A stretch of 64,000 nucleotides of DNA from Selaginella tamariscina (GCA_003024785.1 PUQB01000341.1:126516-190515), one strand, 5' to 3'. Shown: positions 28,418 to 42,501, counted from the stretch's first letter. Notes: generated by a model not told the origin, from the letters alone. Program-made: numbers and translations.

Positions 28418-29766
28418 CTCCGGTAAGCCTTTTTTGCTAGTGGGTATTTTCTCTTTTTCACGTGGAGTTTGTTCTATCGTGGGTAATCATTCTGGATCTT
28501 TTGTATGGTTACTTCTGTGTTTTAGTACCCCGAAAGAGCAATAATACACATATACACGTACATAATACACGTGTATAATGACACACATACATACACATGT
28601 ACACGAGGTAAGAAGAACATTCTCCTACTCTGGGACTTGAACAATAAAAGTGGACCCCTAACTCACTAGAATTCAACTCCACACGTGTCAGCTCCAAGGA
28701 AAAACGATAAACCAACGATGACAATGTGGACAAGCAATTTAATTTCCAATAGAAACAGATGTGTACATCGACATCATTGCTTTAGAAATATTCCACAGGA
28801 ATATCAATATTGGAAATGGAGGGATACATAGGTCCAAAATAATTAATTTACTGGACAAAATTGTATACGTAACATATGTAATCACCATTGCGTATAGAAT
28901 GACTTGTTCACCATTATTGTTTATCCGAGACAAGTTAATCGCGTGGGGACACGGATTACATTCATATTGAAACTCTACTCTAGTTGGTAAAAAAGGTTTA
29001 TAGTTTAAATATGTAATAAATAATAATATTATTAAAGATACACAAAACAAAAACATATAAAAATAACGGAGAGAATGAAGGATAAAATCTATAATATCAT
29101 TTTTAATTGTAGATTTAAAATATAAGTTTAAAAATTTTATTTTTAATATTTAAATCCCACTGCTAGTTTATAAATTGTAATTTTAAAATCAGTAAATATG
29201 ATTTCAATATATATAGTATTTAGATTAAACTATGTAAAATATTTAAAAATTATAATTTTTCAATCCAATCCTTCAAGATAAATGCAATAACAGTAACTGT
29301 TATAATGGTGTTGTTATTGTTTTCTTATAAGTATCACTATAGATCCTCCAGATTGACATAAATCAACATGTTTTTTTTTTCTCAATTTATGTAAGTTCTA
29401 CGTGCGTGCGTGTGTGTATATGTATGTGTGTGTGTGTGTATACTCTCTCTTTCAATAGTATGCATCAATGTCCTAGATAAGTGCATATTCTTGCTGGGAG
29501 TACTGCAAAGTTGTATGGAAGGACCACGGCCAATAAATTCCTGGTAATATCTTAAATAGGACGTTTCTTTTGAAAATAATATCATATTTTACACAAAGTC
29601 CATGTTTTCACGTGTCCATAATTAAGATATTCTAGTAACTATTAAACTAGGATGACATGAATGACTATAGTTCTTAGTCATGAAAATATACTAGTGTGTT
29701 GACATTCAAATAAGTATTGTTTAAAGAAAAGAAGTAAAAGCTTACTTGGCCACTACATTTAATAAG

Positions 29767-29807
<41 letters not shown>

Positions 29808-29840
29808 CATGATAAGGCATAAGGTGGACAACTTCTATTA
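28418..29840. other. Intergenic, no gene seen
   Basis: AT-rich intergenic DNA between the KANADI upstream region and the GNAT gene. It holds (TG)n at 29403-29440, a long pure (CA)n at 29773-29806 and only short meaningless open frames. I see nothing assignable. Confidence 0.6.
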
Positions 29841-30665
29841 TTATATGAGAACTTTGCACATTAGATGCTTTCTCCGTTGTAAAAGAAGGAGACTGAAAAT
29901 ACTGCCTGTAGATACAACCTTGTACCCTGCTTGTATGTACATTTTCAGGGGGACTTTGTCAATCAATCGGCAATGGAGATACATTTCATTGTGACCCATC
30001 TGTATAACCACCTCTTCTGCAGCCTTTAAAAGCTCCATTCCTATACCTCTCCTATACAAAGTAATAATAAACACACACATGCACACACACACACGCACGC
30101 ACCTGCGATACTTCTGCATAACAGCCATGTTACAAAGATAAGGGGCACCAGAAGGAGGCTCTGGATACGAAGACGAAGAAGCAGGACCACTGATGAAATG
30201 GACTTCCACTGTTCCAACGAGCATATCCTTAGCATCATTCCGAGAATCCTCATATACAGCAACAAGAACAACACTCTTGGGAAACAGCCGCTGGCACTCC
30301 TCGAGATTTTCGCGAACAATCAGATTGAGAAGTGGTCTGTAAGTGAGAGGACCCCACAGTAGCTCACAGAATGAATCTGTGAGGATGTCCAATGTAGATC
30401 TCATCTGGTGCGGTTTAATCACTTGAACTGTCACCACTGAGTCCTCAGTATCATTCTCCTTCTTCCTGCACTTGCCCTGGTACAAGAACGATCGTAGTAC
30501 TGCAGTCTGATCCATTTCCTCTTGCTGCAGTTCTGCGTGCACCTGCATTTTGCATTGGCTACTCTTTCTGACGCCCACCACTTGTAATTGTATACTGAGA
30601 TCTCCATGCCGCAAAATCCTATGTTGGGTCGGCAATGGAACAGGCAACTGCAAGCCGAACGCCAT
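29841..30665 (-). CDS. GNAT-family N-acetyltransferase, plastid GNAT-like
   Basis: The ATG at 30665 opens a 257-residue protein if a 51-nt intron (30102-30052, GTGCGTGCG...TATAG) is removed. The intron is a multiple of three without a stop, so the reading frame also stays open through it, but the spliced product restores the acetyl-CoA-binding motif QKYRRRGIGMELL, which the unspliced frame disrupts. The N-terminal 60-80 residues lack acidic clusters and could act as a transit peptide. The core contains VGTVEVHF, YLCNMAV and the C-terminal AGYKVVSTGSIFSLLLLQRR with KHLMCK, an ending typical of plant chloroplast GNATs that acetylate protein N-termini and lysines. The frame is intact. Exon 2 is 30051-29841. 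Confidence 0.85.
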   Translation of the reverse strand: MAFGLQLPVPLPTQHRILRHGDLSIQLQVVGVRKSSQCKMQVHAELQQEEMDQTAVLRSFLYQGKCRKKENDTEDSVVTVQVIKPHQMRSTLDILTDSFCELLWGPLTYRPLLNLIVRENLEECQRLFPKSVVLVAVYEDSRNDAKDMLVGTVEVHFISGPASSSSYPEPPSGAPYLCNMAVMQKYRRCVRVCVCMCVFIITLYRRGIGMELLKAAEEVVIQMGHNEMYLHCRLIDKVPLKMYIQAGYKVVSTGSIFSLLLLQRRKHLMCKVLI

Positions 30666-30888
30666 AGCCCAATAATATGGATGATGATTAGAAAATATGA
30701 TTAGTCTCTAATATACTTATCTAAGTTCCAGACCAGCATCGTCGTAAGGTGATTGTTTAAAGACACTTGTAGCTGCTGGAGATTTGTATAGATTTTTGCA
30801 ACACTTGCTGCCTGTCCGAGACTCTCTCAGGTGATGCTTAGTAAAATCATTTAATTATGCAAATCATAGGTAAACTATTAATACATTA

Positions 30889-30950
30889 TGTAATGTCGAT
30901 GACTCCTGTGTATAATCTAGGGTTACGGGTTATATTCCAAGTTCTTACAT
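30889..30950 (+). repeat. Putative 5' LTR remnant
   Basis: The segment with gtgtataatctagggttac and tattccaagttcttaca aligns with the end of the 3' LTR candidate (tattccaagctctcaca at 35610-35626). It is followed at once by tggtggataggagc, which resembles the initiator-Met primer-binding site tggtatcagagc in degenerate form. It is shorter than the 3' copy, so it may be partly deleted. Boundaries are inferred by eye. Confidence 0.4.
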
Positions 30951-33900
30951 TGGTGGATAGGAGCATTTTTTATTGTCTCTGCAGAGAGCTCAAATTTATG
31001 TCTTTTTAGATCTTCCTTACCTTTTTAAATTTAAATTTTCCATTGTTTAAATATATTTTGTTTTTTATAAACTTTTCTTTGTTCATTAATGCACAATAGA
31101 AAATCTTTTGTATATGGAATAACTCCATGCAATTACTTATGATATGTGATACAATGAAACAATCAGTCTCAATTAATGTGGCTCTCACAGTTTTTGATCA
31201 TACTCCTGCAAATTCTCAAGTCCAAACGGATTTCTTTTATGGAAATCCTAGGAATGATGTGTATTATTGATTTGATCACTTCACCGTGGTTGTCATATAT
31301 TATTTATGAGATGGGCATCCTAATATGGGAAGCCTTTTTGGAGAGTAGCGTGTGGAGACTAGAGACAGCTCGGGGAGGTCGGGTTGTTTTGTGAGGGTCT
31401 CTAATTTATACATAGTGGTGCTTAACAATTGGATGTTCAATGTTTAGGCAAGTTTCCTACTTGTCTTCAAGAGATAGCATTACTGTGGTATAATGGTTTG
31501 GATGCAGCAACTTGTAGGGATTCAAGTATTCTTCCAACATTCTTCAAACATGAGTTTGAATATGTTGATGACCATGATAATGTTTTTTCAATTGCATTGT
31601 ATTTGTATGAGTCAATGATGTAGCCTTTTGTTACGTGCAAAGCTTAACATGTAAAAGTGCATCAAGTTATGCATGTTGTGGCTAGCACTTTGTCAAGACC
31701 TTGTGCATGCACTAGTTCTAATGACTCTTAATGATGCTTTATAGTTGGTACAAGAATATGAGAAATTGCCTCTCCCACTTGTAGCTTCATATCTCTAATT
31801 CTACTTTATGTTAGGGATGGTCCTGCTTTAATGGAGGTTGATGTTGTCACTAACCATGTAGCACAAGGTTGGAGCCATAGATGTGGACGTGACTGTGCAG
31901 TCTGTTGTTGGCGTGTGATGAGGTTGGACACACATACTAGCATTGTCGACGTTTCCCGATTGGCATTCTCCATTTCCGAGATGGAGGCCTTGGTGTTAAT
32001 AACATTTAGTTGGTGCTGTTGTAGTGGAAGGTTTTGAGGGGATCAATTTTCTAGAGAATGAAGAATCACGTGAGTAGAGGTTCTTATGAGAATAAGTTGA
32101 TGACCCCTCTGTCTTTCTTTCAGGAGTATCATCAAGGGGTTCACTCGGTACCAATTCATCCAGTCTTTACATTTTAAGCTTAATTTAATAACACAACATG
32201 TTTTATTTTCCTTTCAATATTGGTTGATACAGGTTCAAGTTTGTCTTTCAATAGTCTATTATTACACATTGCAGTCTTCATTTGTGTCGTGCAATAAAAT
32301 TAGTCTTTATTTTTTACGGTAATGGACACACTCATGCTTGTTCACAGGATGAAACTAATATCGTTGTTCATGTGGACTATCGTGAGTTTAAGCTTTAATT
32401 TTTGCGGTGGTATTGAGTCAAGCTTTTGATTTTATTTTTTGTATGGATTTGTTAACTCGCAATTATGCCAAGTGTGACTTTGAAAAGTCTCCCTCTTATT
32501 TGACTCTCCCTCATCTTTCTTTAATTTCTCCTACTTATATTGCACTTCATTTATTTGTTTCTACATTTGCTTCCATCATTTTTGTTTCAAATTTATTTCT
32601 TACAATCTTTCTTTTATGCTCTTTCGTTCCTTATTTGGATCCCTCAGATGATCGTCGTAATGCAATCATTAATCAACTCAATGAGTATATTATCTTTTCG
32701 ACTTCAATTTGTCATATGGAACCAAGATTGCAACACATTACCCTATTCAAATTGGGGATGTTAAACCAATTTAGGTAATTGTTTGGTGTGGATTAGTTTA
32801 AAATCTTGCGGGTAAATGCTAAGGAGATGTTGGAGAAGAGTGTTATTTAAAATTTTAAAGTCCTTAGGCGTGTGAACCTCATCTTATGACGAAACTAAAT
32901 GGGAGGACTCAATTCTACATTGATTATTGCTATTAAATGATGTAACTATTTTGAATGTTTACTTACTTCCTCATATTGCAGATCTTTTGGATCGACTAGG
33001 GCAGAGTCATTGGTTCACCAAGCTAAATCTTGCATCTGGATATTGATAAGTTCCGATGGCTAACATGTACATTTCCAATACTGCTTTTTGAGCACCATTT
33101 GACTTGTATGGTTTTTGGTGATGCCTTTCGGTTTAAGCAATGCTTCAATGACTTTCTAGCGTATGATGAACGAGGTTCTTTGTGATATGCCAAAGGTGAC
33201 TGCCGATTTTATTGATAATGTTTTGATCCATTCGGAAGATATGTGAGAGAAGCATGTCTGTGATGTACGAAAGATTTTGGATCGGTTGCAGGAAGTTGGT
33301 TTGAAGTTGAAGCGGTCTAAGTGTGTTTTTGGATCCAAAGAACTGCAACAAGTTTATCAAGATCGACTTGCAAACTTTCACATGAAATGCAATAGGCAAG
33401 ATAAGTGGTGTCTTTGTTCTAAAGTTCCTTACGCTGAAGTGTGTGAACAATGTGCAACACTTTCTTGACAAGATACAATATCTTGACTATTTTATGGATC
33501 ATTTTTTGAATCGTAATGCACTGTTGCGAGCATTATTGAAGCCGTTAATGTCATTTCTTATTTGGTCTAAGGATTGTGAGCATGCTTTTGTAATCTTAAA
33601 GAGTTATTGACGACTTTTCTAGCTTTGGCGTACCCTGATTAAACTCGTCCCTTCATCTTGTGTGTGAATGCTTCTAACATCAGTTTCAGTGGCGTATTGA
33701 TGCAAGAAAGTACGAGTATACCTAGTCAATGTCATCCCATTGCATACGTCAACTGTACATTGCAACTAGTAGAGGTGAATTACTCCACGATAGAGAAGGA
33801 GTTTTTAACAACAATTTGGGGTTTTGAGAAGTTCCATGCCTACTTGCATGGTTCTTAGACATTATTAAAGGTGATCATGCTACAGCCACTTCATTGTTAA

Positions 33901-35465
33901 AGCAGAAGAACTTGTATTGCTTGGTGGGCCTTAAAGCTTCAAATTTATGACTTTGAGGTTATTCATTGCCCAGGGAATTCCGTGGTGATATTGACACTCT
34001 TTCTCAAGCTTCTCTTTCACCTTCTCTCTCTTATTGTGTTTATGAGGAGTGAGTTCTTTCAGCATCAGTGGATTTTCTAGACAAGGATTTGGTACCATTA
34101 ATAGTTATTGTGCTTAACATTTAGTGTCTACAAGGTGCAGAGTTAAATATGCCTTCTTGGATGAGGTTTGGGAAGTTCAAAAGGTTGAGCCATGGATTTG
34201 AAAGCTTCGTGATGAGTTTTAAAATTCTGCATCACTTGTTAATGACTTGCCTTTTAGGCATTTACATTCTCAATATTGCCTTTATGACGACTTTCTTTAT
34301 TTTGTGGGGACTAATCCGGATGATTATTATAGTTGGTGGTGCCTTTGGTCTTTGTCTATGCTTCCTCCATGACTCTCTTGTTCTCGATGGGCACATGGGA
34401 CATCATCATGTGATTAAGAAGATGCATCAATCTTTCAATTGGCCAGAGTTGCGAGAAGATGTGATTCGGTATGTGTGTGGTGTCAAGCTCACAATACTCC
34501 CCCATGTACTTCGGAAGGACGGTTGGAGTGGTGTTGTTTGATTTAATGGGACCTTTTTTACAGTCGATTGCTAACAACAAGTATGTTATTATCACTTCTG
34601 ACTGCCTAACTCGTTGGGTGGAAGTTGGTGCTCTTGCTAATGCAATTGCCTGTAATGTTGGTTAATTTCTCCTTAATCGGGTCATGCTTTAACATTCTTG
34701 TCCAGAGCGGATTCTTTCGGATAATGGTCCTACATTTATGGCTAAGGCATTTCATGTCTTGACATATCGATTGGAGATACACCACATTTTCACAAGTACT
34801 TTTTATCCTCAAACAAATGGTTTGGTGAAACAACTCATTAGGACTTTCAAAGGGATGATCACAAAGTACATGAACTTTTAACATTCAAATTAGGATGGTT
34901 ATCTATTGTCTCTTTGATATGCTTATGTCACTGGAATACAAAGTTCTGTTTGTACTTCACCATATAAGCTCTTATATAGTCATGACCCGGGTTGCCGACG
35001 GAGTTGGATTTACCTTCTCGCTTGCAATGAGCTGTTGATGGTAGGTCATGGGATTGGTATTTGATAAGTATTCTTCTATTGGTCTGAGCAAAGTTTGTAG
35101 AACACTTGAGCTGCATACAAGTGGGACAACAATTGCAGTACAACTCTCATCATCATCCCTTGCGGAGTACAAGATGAATGAGACGGTGTTGGTTCGTTTT
35201 CTCAAGCTTATGATACATGGTTTAGCCAAGAGTCTCCTTGCTCAATGGAAGGGACCTTATTAAGTGATGTGGCAAATAAGGTTGCAAGTTTATAAGGTTT
35301 AGCACAACATTCAACCTGATCCTTTAGAAATTATGCATGTGCAACAGTTGAAGTGTTTTGTGCAATGAAGTCAAGAACAAGTTGTGCTGCTTACAGATCC
35401 ACCAGATTCGAGCCCTTCTATTAGAGAACCCTAACTACCTTCCATCCTTCTGAGAGGACGGGATG

Positions 35466-35626
35466 ATGTAAGGTCCATGTGTATGCTTGCATACACATAC
35501 TATTATTAACGTAGTGGAATTTGTATAGCTATTGAATTGGTTTCAATTTGAACCACTTACTTTTGTATATAAGTTAGGGTTTTAGGTTAATATGATATAC
35601 ACATTTCTATATTCCAAGCTCTCACA
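35466..35626 (+). repeat. Putative 3' LTR
   Basis: It starts tgtaagg directly after a purine-rich tract (gagaggacgggatga, a polypurine-tract candidate) and ends in tctcaca, the usual TG...CA form. It lies just downstream of the integrase remnant. At about 161 bp it is short for a plant Ty3/gypsy LTR, so the true LTR may have been longer or truncated. Confidence 0.4.
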
Positions 35627-36740
35627 ATTTTAATTTTTATATAAAATTTAAACCCTTTTATTGTTCATTATTAGTGTAAAAATTCTTTACAAACAAGCTA
35701 TTGTTAAATACATAATAATAATAAAACAAGTTAATGAAGATTGTGTTAAACTTTAATGGTTATTTTGATTGTTACTAAATGAAACAAAAATATGTATGAT
35801 ATATTCAAAATAAATTTATATTAAACCATATGTCACTTTGTTTTATACTTTGTATACTTCTTGATTTTTATTTTCAAAAAATTAAATTTATTTTAATCAT
35901 GCATCCATTGTAAAAGCCCTTTTCATTGAACACCTCAAATATTATTTTATTTTTAATTTTATGAAGCTATAAATCATTAAACAAAATCTGAAGAAACTTT
36001 AAAGAAATAGTATAAATGTAAACTACTAATCATTTTTTAATTTTAATTATTTTTTTTCAACCTCCTCTTCTTCCTTATTATCTTAATTTATATTCAAAAC
36101 TTTAATAACTTTAATCATTTGAGTTTTCAAATTAATCTTCAATAATTTAAACCCTTTATTTTTTACACAATTCTTTGCCTTCATATTGGTATGCATATAC
36201 TTCAATATCTTTGTATTTATTTTATGTTTATAAATATAAATGATTCATCTCGGTTTATATTAACTTTAACCTTTCACATAGTGAATTAAAAATTATTAAA
36301 TTGCAATACAAGCTTGTGTTACTTTAACATAATATAACCAAATGATTTTCATTAATTTAAAACAAAAACTTTTGACGGCTTTCGTACCCTTCATAAGGCT
36401 TTTAAACTTTCATAGAATGGCAATTTTCAATTAAGGATTTCAAAAGAAATGCTATGTTTAAATTAAAACTTTCATAAAGAATGACATTAAAATATATAAC
36501 CCTTGAAAGAAAGGCAACGTTTTTAGAAAAATTTTAATTTTTAATGGGATTTGAACCCTGGCGGGGGACATTAGTAGCAATAATGACCTGCAAAAATTTC
36601 AATTTTTAATGGGTTTTGAACCCTAGAAGGGGACATCAAGCGACGACTGTGACCCATTGGCATTGAGTACTCATGGACGGTGCACAAGTCCAAGATGGGA
36701 TAGCTCAAAAAGGACACTCGACAAACAAATTTGGGTAATT
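35627..36740. other. AT-rich intergenic, no gene seen
   Basis: Non-coding AT-rich sequence. Two similar short units, tttttaatgggatttgaaccctggcggggg (about 36537-36567) and a related one at 36600-36630, form a degenerate 65-bp tandem pair just before the hAT-like coding remnant. Confidence 0.5.
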
Positions 36741-36759
36741 TTTTATCTATTTCAGGTAG

Positions 36760-38645
36760 TAGTACTTCTAGGGTAGATGTAGATCAAAGCAAACAGGGTG
36801 GGGGAATTGCACGACAATTCAAGAAGGATTGGCAATTGATGTATCCTTGACTTCTTAGAGCATGTGTCTACCCAAATGAGAGAATGAAGTGCTCCTATTG
36901 TATTGAGTTTAGAAAGGAGAATGTCTTTGTTACAAGAGGTTATACAACCTTGCAAAAAGGAGCCATCAAGACTCATGCAAAATCTGAGGATCATATTGTA
37001 ATTGAAAAGAGATCAAAAAAGAAGAGTGCACCACCGCAACAGTGAATAATATATGAGCATCTAGAGGCTATGAATTCTCAAAAGCAACAACAAGTGATGA
37101 TGTTGATGAAGATAACTTACCAGATTGCACAAAAGAGGGATCCTATTGAGAAGTTTGAAGTGGATTGTGCATTTCACAGGTTCATGGGGGCTCCTTACAT
37201 GGCACAAAAGATGGATATGCAGCTTACACAAATGCAAAGGCTTTTAAGTCTTTTCTCTTTACTGCTCATCAAGCTTATTACTAGGTTTTCAAAAAGAAGC
37301 TCCTTGCAAGTCCTTTCTACAGCATTTTGCTTCACAAATCTACAGACAATAGGCTAGAGCACCATCTCATCATCTATGTGAAGTTCCTGTTAGCAGGCGA
37401 GCCTGTAACAAGGTACCTAAAGCTGATCTTTATCAAAGACGGATTGACAAGTACTCTATTTGAAGCAGTTACTACATTTGTTATAACCTTTTCCTTTCCC
37501 CTTAAGCCAACTAGGCAAAGGGCTAATTGGTGTTTATGAGAGGGCCCATAGTTATGATGACCCAGGTCCGCTTGGGTCTTTTGCCCACATATCCCACAAT
37601 CTCTACTTATGTAGTTAACCCAAGGTTAGAATTATGACAACATTCTTGGAAGAGATTGGATTGCCGTTGGAGAGGTTGATAGGAGTTGTTACAAATGGAT
37701 GTAGCGCTATGCAAGGTCAGCGATCAGGCTTAGTTGTACGACTGAAGTAGATTATCCCTCATATTACTAGTACATTGTGTGGCTCACAAAGAGGCTTTGG
37801 CAGCAAACGATTCCTTCAATTATTTTCAAGTGTTTAAGAAGCTTGAAGCACTTGCAAAACGTGTTGGTGGCTGGGTTGGACACTCTTCTCAACGATTATA
37901 GCTTTTGCATAAAGCTCAAGGGATTATGAAATTGAAGAAGCTTAGCTTACTTTAGATTCACAATGTTCGTTGGTTGTCTCGAGGCAAGGTGATCTTACGT
38001 CTTATTGAAGTGATGCCAGCTTTTTTACGCTTGTGGGATACAACTAATGAGGTAGAGCTTTTTGGAGAGTTTAAGAAATTTGAGGTACAGTTCTTTTTTC
38101 ACTTTCTAGCGGACGTACTCAATGAATTGAGTATGTTAAACAAGAGGTTTCAAAGTAGGGACTTGGAGCTTTCAACAATCTCCTCAATGTTCATAGGGAC
38201 AATCAACATTTTAAGAATCCAGTTTTTAGGAGCTGAGTTTGGAGTTGGAGTATCAAATCTCATAGTTTTCTGAAAAATGGTTGTTGAGAACAAAGGAGGT
38301 CTTTGTTATAAGGATGATGCTCGATTTGTTCATCTTTACCATTTGGATTGGACAGCCAACACACTGGATGGTTGTTTGGCAATTGGCCAGGGCTATGTTG
38401 AGAAAGTAATTCAATGTTTAAAGGACAGGTTCCTGCAAGATAGCTCCTCAGTATTGGAATCTTCAAAGCTTTTTAACACCACACTTTATGCTAAGAACAT
38501 GGCTAAAGTTGCTTGTGAGGTTACCTCTTAGGCAACTCTTCTCTCGGCATACTTTGGAGGGAAGTTCTACAATGCTGAAGAGTTTGCAACTCAGGTGTCC
38601 ATTTTTTCTGTGAGACTTATCAGTAACTTTGACGAAAAGGTATAA
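36760..38645 (+). mobile_element. Decayed hAT-superfamily transposon with BED-like zinc finger
   Basis: The 5' part encodes a BED-type zinc-finger region, RQFKKDWQLMYP then MKCSYCIEFRKENVFV and KTHAKSEDH (C-x2-C ... H-x5-H, about 36800-37000). Further on are VTDGCSAMQG-like (cut by frame changes, about 37690), HCVAHKEALAAND (about 37775-37810), HNVRWLSRGKVILRLIEVMP (about 37960-38020) and YFGGKFYNAEEFATQVS (about 38550-38600). This order is typical of the hAT-like transposase group represented by ZNF862/KIAA1586-type proteins. Multiple stops and frame changes show inactivation. I did not find terminal inverted repeats or the C-terminal dimerisation region by eye. Confidence 0.75.
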
Positions 38646-38649
38646 CTAC

Positions 38650-41600
38650 TTTATAGAGCATTTGTAACAATAATAAATACATTTTTTTTTAATATTCTTG
38701 TTTTTTGAGCTTTATAACTTTATGTTTTACAGCTACTATACCCAAGCTTACAAAGAGATCATGAAAATTTGGGGGGTTGTGATGGTGATACCATCCAGCA
38801 CACACCGCTTCAAGAGGCAAAACGACATCAAAGATGGAGAAAGAGCATGTTTATAAAATTGAAAACTTAACGTTCCTTTCACTTTCAGCTTCTGATACAT
38901 TACATGCAGATTACCAATTGATTTTTAATCATTGGAGTTTAAGTTATATTTGAAACTTTATCAAATTTAAATCTTACATTTGAAACTTAATTTTTTTTTA
39001 AAACTTTTAAGTGAAAGGTAGATCCAAAATAAACCTTTCAAAAGAAAAAATTGAGGTGCCTTTCAAATTCTAGGCATGTTATCAATTTCAATAATTTCTA
39101 AATTTAACTTTTTCTTTAGTGACAAAAAATTTAAAGTATTTCTTTCGACTATTCAATTACTATTATAAATTAATGACTAATGGTGTAGATCTTTATCATT
39201 TTGATCTAAATTAATCATGATTGTAAAATAAGATAATGTATAAACACTTAAAATTATGAGTAATATTAAAAAAAAAACATAAGTCTCATGTTAACTTGAA
39301 ATTATATAACCAATAAAGTCAAATTATTTTATAAGTTTTGTGTTAATTTAACATTATATAAAGTGAATTAGTTGTTAATAAGAATTTTATTGTGACTTTT
39401 TAATTTAATTTTTGTTATGAGTTTTTACAAGAAATTTTGATATAAATCCATATTTAATATATTAAAATTTATATTAAAATTTTTTTAAAAGACACATATA
39501 AAGGACCATATTGTTTTTAGGCAAGTATTCTTAATTATAGTAGTTTTTCGTGTGTTTTATTATATCATTTTAAGAAGCATTTATAAATATAATTTATTAA
39601 AGTATAAAAGCTCTTATATAAAATATTAATAAGATATTCTTAAATAAAATCAACTAGCTCTAAATATTCTTCTTTTATACTTAATTTAATTTGAACAAGC
39701 CATATTTTATCAATGCCTTGAGAACATATAATAAAATCTTATGGTTTTTATGATTATTTTAATATAAAAAGTACTTTATACTTATTAAATAACTTTGGAA
39801 TTACAGGTTTTTTTTAATAAGTATTATTACATAAATGATTATGAATAATTTTTATTATAAGATGAATTACATCTTTAATAATTTTAAATGCAAAACGGTT
39901 GAACGAACCCACACCTTGTTTATACTTTATAATTTATACCACCGTTTGTACATCATTTTATATTTAATCATTCCTTAAATATTTTAAAGATATGCATTAA
40001 TCTCATTTTGTAACTTTTATAAATGTCTTTCTCAATATATTAAACTCAACAAGTGCATAAAATTAAATTTGTCATTTAAGTTCTTATGCATAATTTAAAA
40101 TTTTCTTCCGAAATGTTCATCTTTAAAATCATCTTTTTATAAGAAATAAAATAATTTACAAATGATGAAGATAATGCTAACAAAAATATTCAAATTAACA
40201 ATTTTAATTCTTATATATAAATTATTTACTTATTTAATTATAATTTTGTTTGTTAAACAACTATGTTTGTTAAAACAACTATATATATGACATGTATTGT
40301 ATATATTCAATGTGTGGGACTGTGTTTATATATATATATATATGTTTACCATGTGTGTATTTATCTATTTGTAAAAATGGAAATCTAGATGTACATATAT
40401 TTTATTACAATTGACTAATTACCTCATTTTATTTTTTGACTATAGTAACATTTTCAAATTAAAAATCCTTTTAAAATTTTATACCCGACACACTTATAAA
40501 ACAATTTGTTCAAAAGTGTTAAAAATTAAAAAAATTTAATTCAATAAATTAGAGTACATCATTTTATATTGAAAACATATAGATATAATATATTTTCTAG
40601 ATATAGACTAATATACATACTATATTTATATATATATTATTCAGAAATTCATATATATATTATAGCTATATTATACCTATCTGTATTATAATAATATATA
40701 TACATTAATATTTCTATATGTGTTTACACAAATGATATTAAATAGATGTGTAATATTAATTTCAAGAATATCCATATTCAACATGATGTTTTTGGTGTTT
40801 ATGTGTATATGAATATCCTTTTTTTAGTTGGATGTAATAGAGTTGTAAAATCGTTAATGTGTATAAGAGATGTAATTAAAGTTGATTAGAAATCTTTATC
40901 ACATCATAATTAAATTACACAAAGTTATCACTAAAACATTATTTAAAATCACATCCATTAATAACTGAATCCTTGCTTAATCCATTGACATTTTGTTTTT
41001 TTTTAGAATTTCTTTATATGTAAATATATAATATAATCTTTTTAATTATTATTATAAATAGATAAATCATATCAAATAAATAAATAAATAAAATATGTAA
41101 ATAGATAAATCACATAAGTATATTATATATATCTATGTAGTAATACATACACACACATAGCTAACATTGTGAAAAATTTTTAAGAAAATATCTTCCATTA
41201 TATATTAAATGTAAAAATATGTTGTACATATTCAAGTCTTTAATAAACTTATAATATTAATTTTTAATAAGTTTAAATATAATAAATAGAAAATATAAGT
41301 CTATTTTAACTTAGATATTTCTTTTTAACTTAGTCCAATATATTATATATATATATATGTATATGTAAGTTAGGTACTCATTCATTTCATTCAGTGATAA
41401 GGAGTGATGTTCGATCGACATTAAATGAGGATGAAAAATATATTTTTACTTTTACTATAAAGGTTTAAATAAAATGATATTGTGCTTTCCAAATTAGATG
41501 GACATGGACATTATATAGTACATAAATATATATATATATATTATATATATATATAAAATAAGCGCATTTTATTCTATATAAAAAATTGCTAACTGTTATG

Positions 41601-42490
41601 TATTATATAATAAACTAAATATACATGGATATGTGTGTGTGTAGTGATGTTACATGCAAGTATTATAGCTTCATACAAGTCTAACAGGGTATATACAAAT
41701 ATCTCACATTTATATGGATTTAATAATTAAAAAGAATATTCTAATATTACATTAACAATTTTGTCGTGGTGTTTATTTGTCTTATGTAACAACATGTAAA
41801 ACTCAAACACACACACACACACACATATGCTCTTAAAAATTTAGTATATATCATGAGAATGTATTTTAATTACATAATTTAGATTTTATTTCAGTTTTAA
41901 ATTTTATTTATAAAAGAATAGTTATAAAACTAAAATATATTAATAAGTGTATAATGTGTGTGTGTGTGTATGTATAAGACTAATATAAAAATAATATAAA
42001 AGTATACTATATATAGTAATAATTAAGTATATATAATTTTAAAAAAAAGTTGTACTCTTATAATAAACTATATATATTAGCTAGCTATCATTTAGTAACA
42101 TTAAAAAACAACTATTTAGCTTCAACATTAATAATTTTAATAGATAAATGACTATCAACTTGTTGTGGTTTAAATTTTATCCTTAACTTTGTTAAAATAG
42201 TAATATTATAGAAATTAAACTAAAAAAAATTAACTTTTAAACACTAATATTACTGTAAATGTTTTAAAAAGGATATAATATAATTGAATGGTTTAATTTT
42301 AGTTTAACTTCAAATATTTAAGAAAACTTAGCAGTGTAAAATATGTACTTAGAATATACCCTCCAGTTACAAATATCAACACATAGTAAATACAATAAAA
42401 AAAAAAAATAATATATGTACCATATGAGAGAGACATGCACTCAACAATATATCGTTACAAATACACACAGCAACACATATACATATGTTA
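38650..42490. other. AT-rich desert without genes
   Basis: About 3.8 kb of very AT-rich DNA with (TA)n tracts (for example 40335-40345, 41340-41360, 41525-41560) and (CA)n/(TG)n tracts (41805-41826, 41955-41970). No open frame of note and no transposon domain was recognised. Confidence 0.7.
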
Positions 42491-42501
42491 CAAGACGCAC
42501 C

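Larger units (their letters stand above)
30889..35626 (+). mobile_element. Decayed Ty3/gypsy LTR retrotransposon
   Basis: Domains in order on the plus strand: Gag-like segment around 31430-31640 (LQEIALLWYNGLDAATC, FFKHEFEYV), aspartic protease core VDTGSSLSFN near 32224, reverse transcriptase 32980-33330 (DRLGQSHWFTKLNLASGY, VTADFIDNVLIHSEDM, LKLKRSKCVFGS), RNase H 33650-33870 (YSTIEKEFLTTIWGFEKFHA) plus LKLQIYDFEVIHCPGNS, and integrase 34380-34880 (GHMGHHHVIKKMHQSFNWP, FDLMGPFLQSIANNKYVI, PERILSDNGPTF, YPQTNGLVK). Protease-RT-RNaseH-integrase order and motif style indicate Ty3/gypsy. Dozens of stops and frame changes show an old inactive copy. The usual YVDD box is changed to FIDN. The ends are estimated from the LTR comparison given separately. 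Confidence 0.85.

Noticed and set aside
30052..30102. Continuous 274-codon frame through the GNAT gene
   Set aside because: The extra 17 codons translate a GT-repeat with perfect splice sites and would split the acetyl-CoA-binding motif, so I treat it as a 51-nt intron.
36537..36630. Repeated ggatttgaaccc-like segments resembling tRNA-derived SINE parts
   Set aside because: Only a short degenerate pair, without A/B boxes in proper spacing or a 3' tail.
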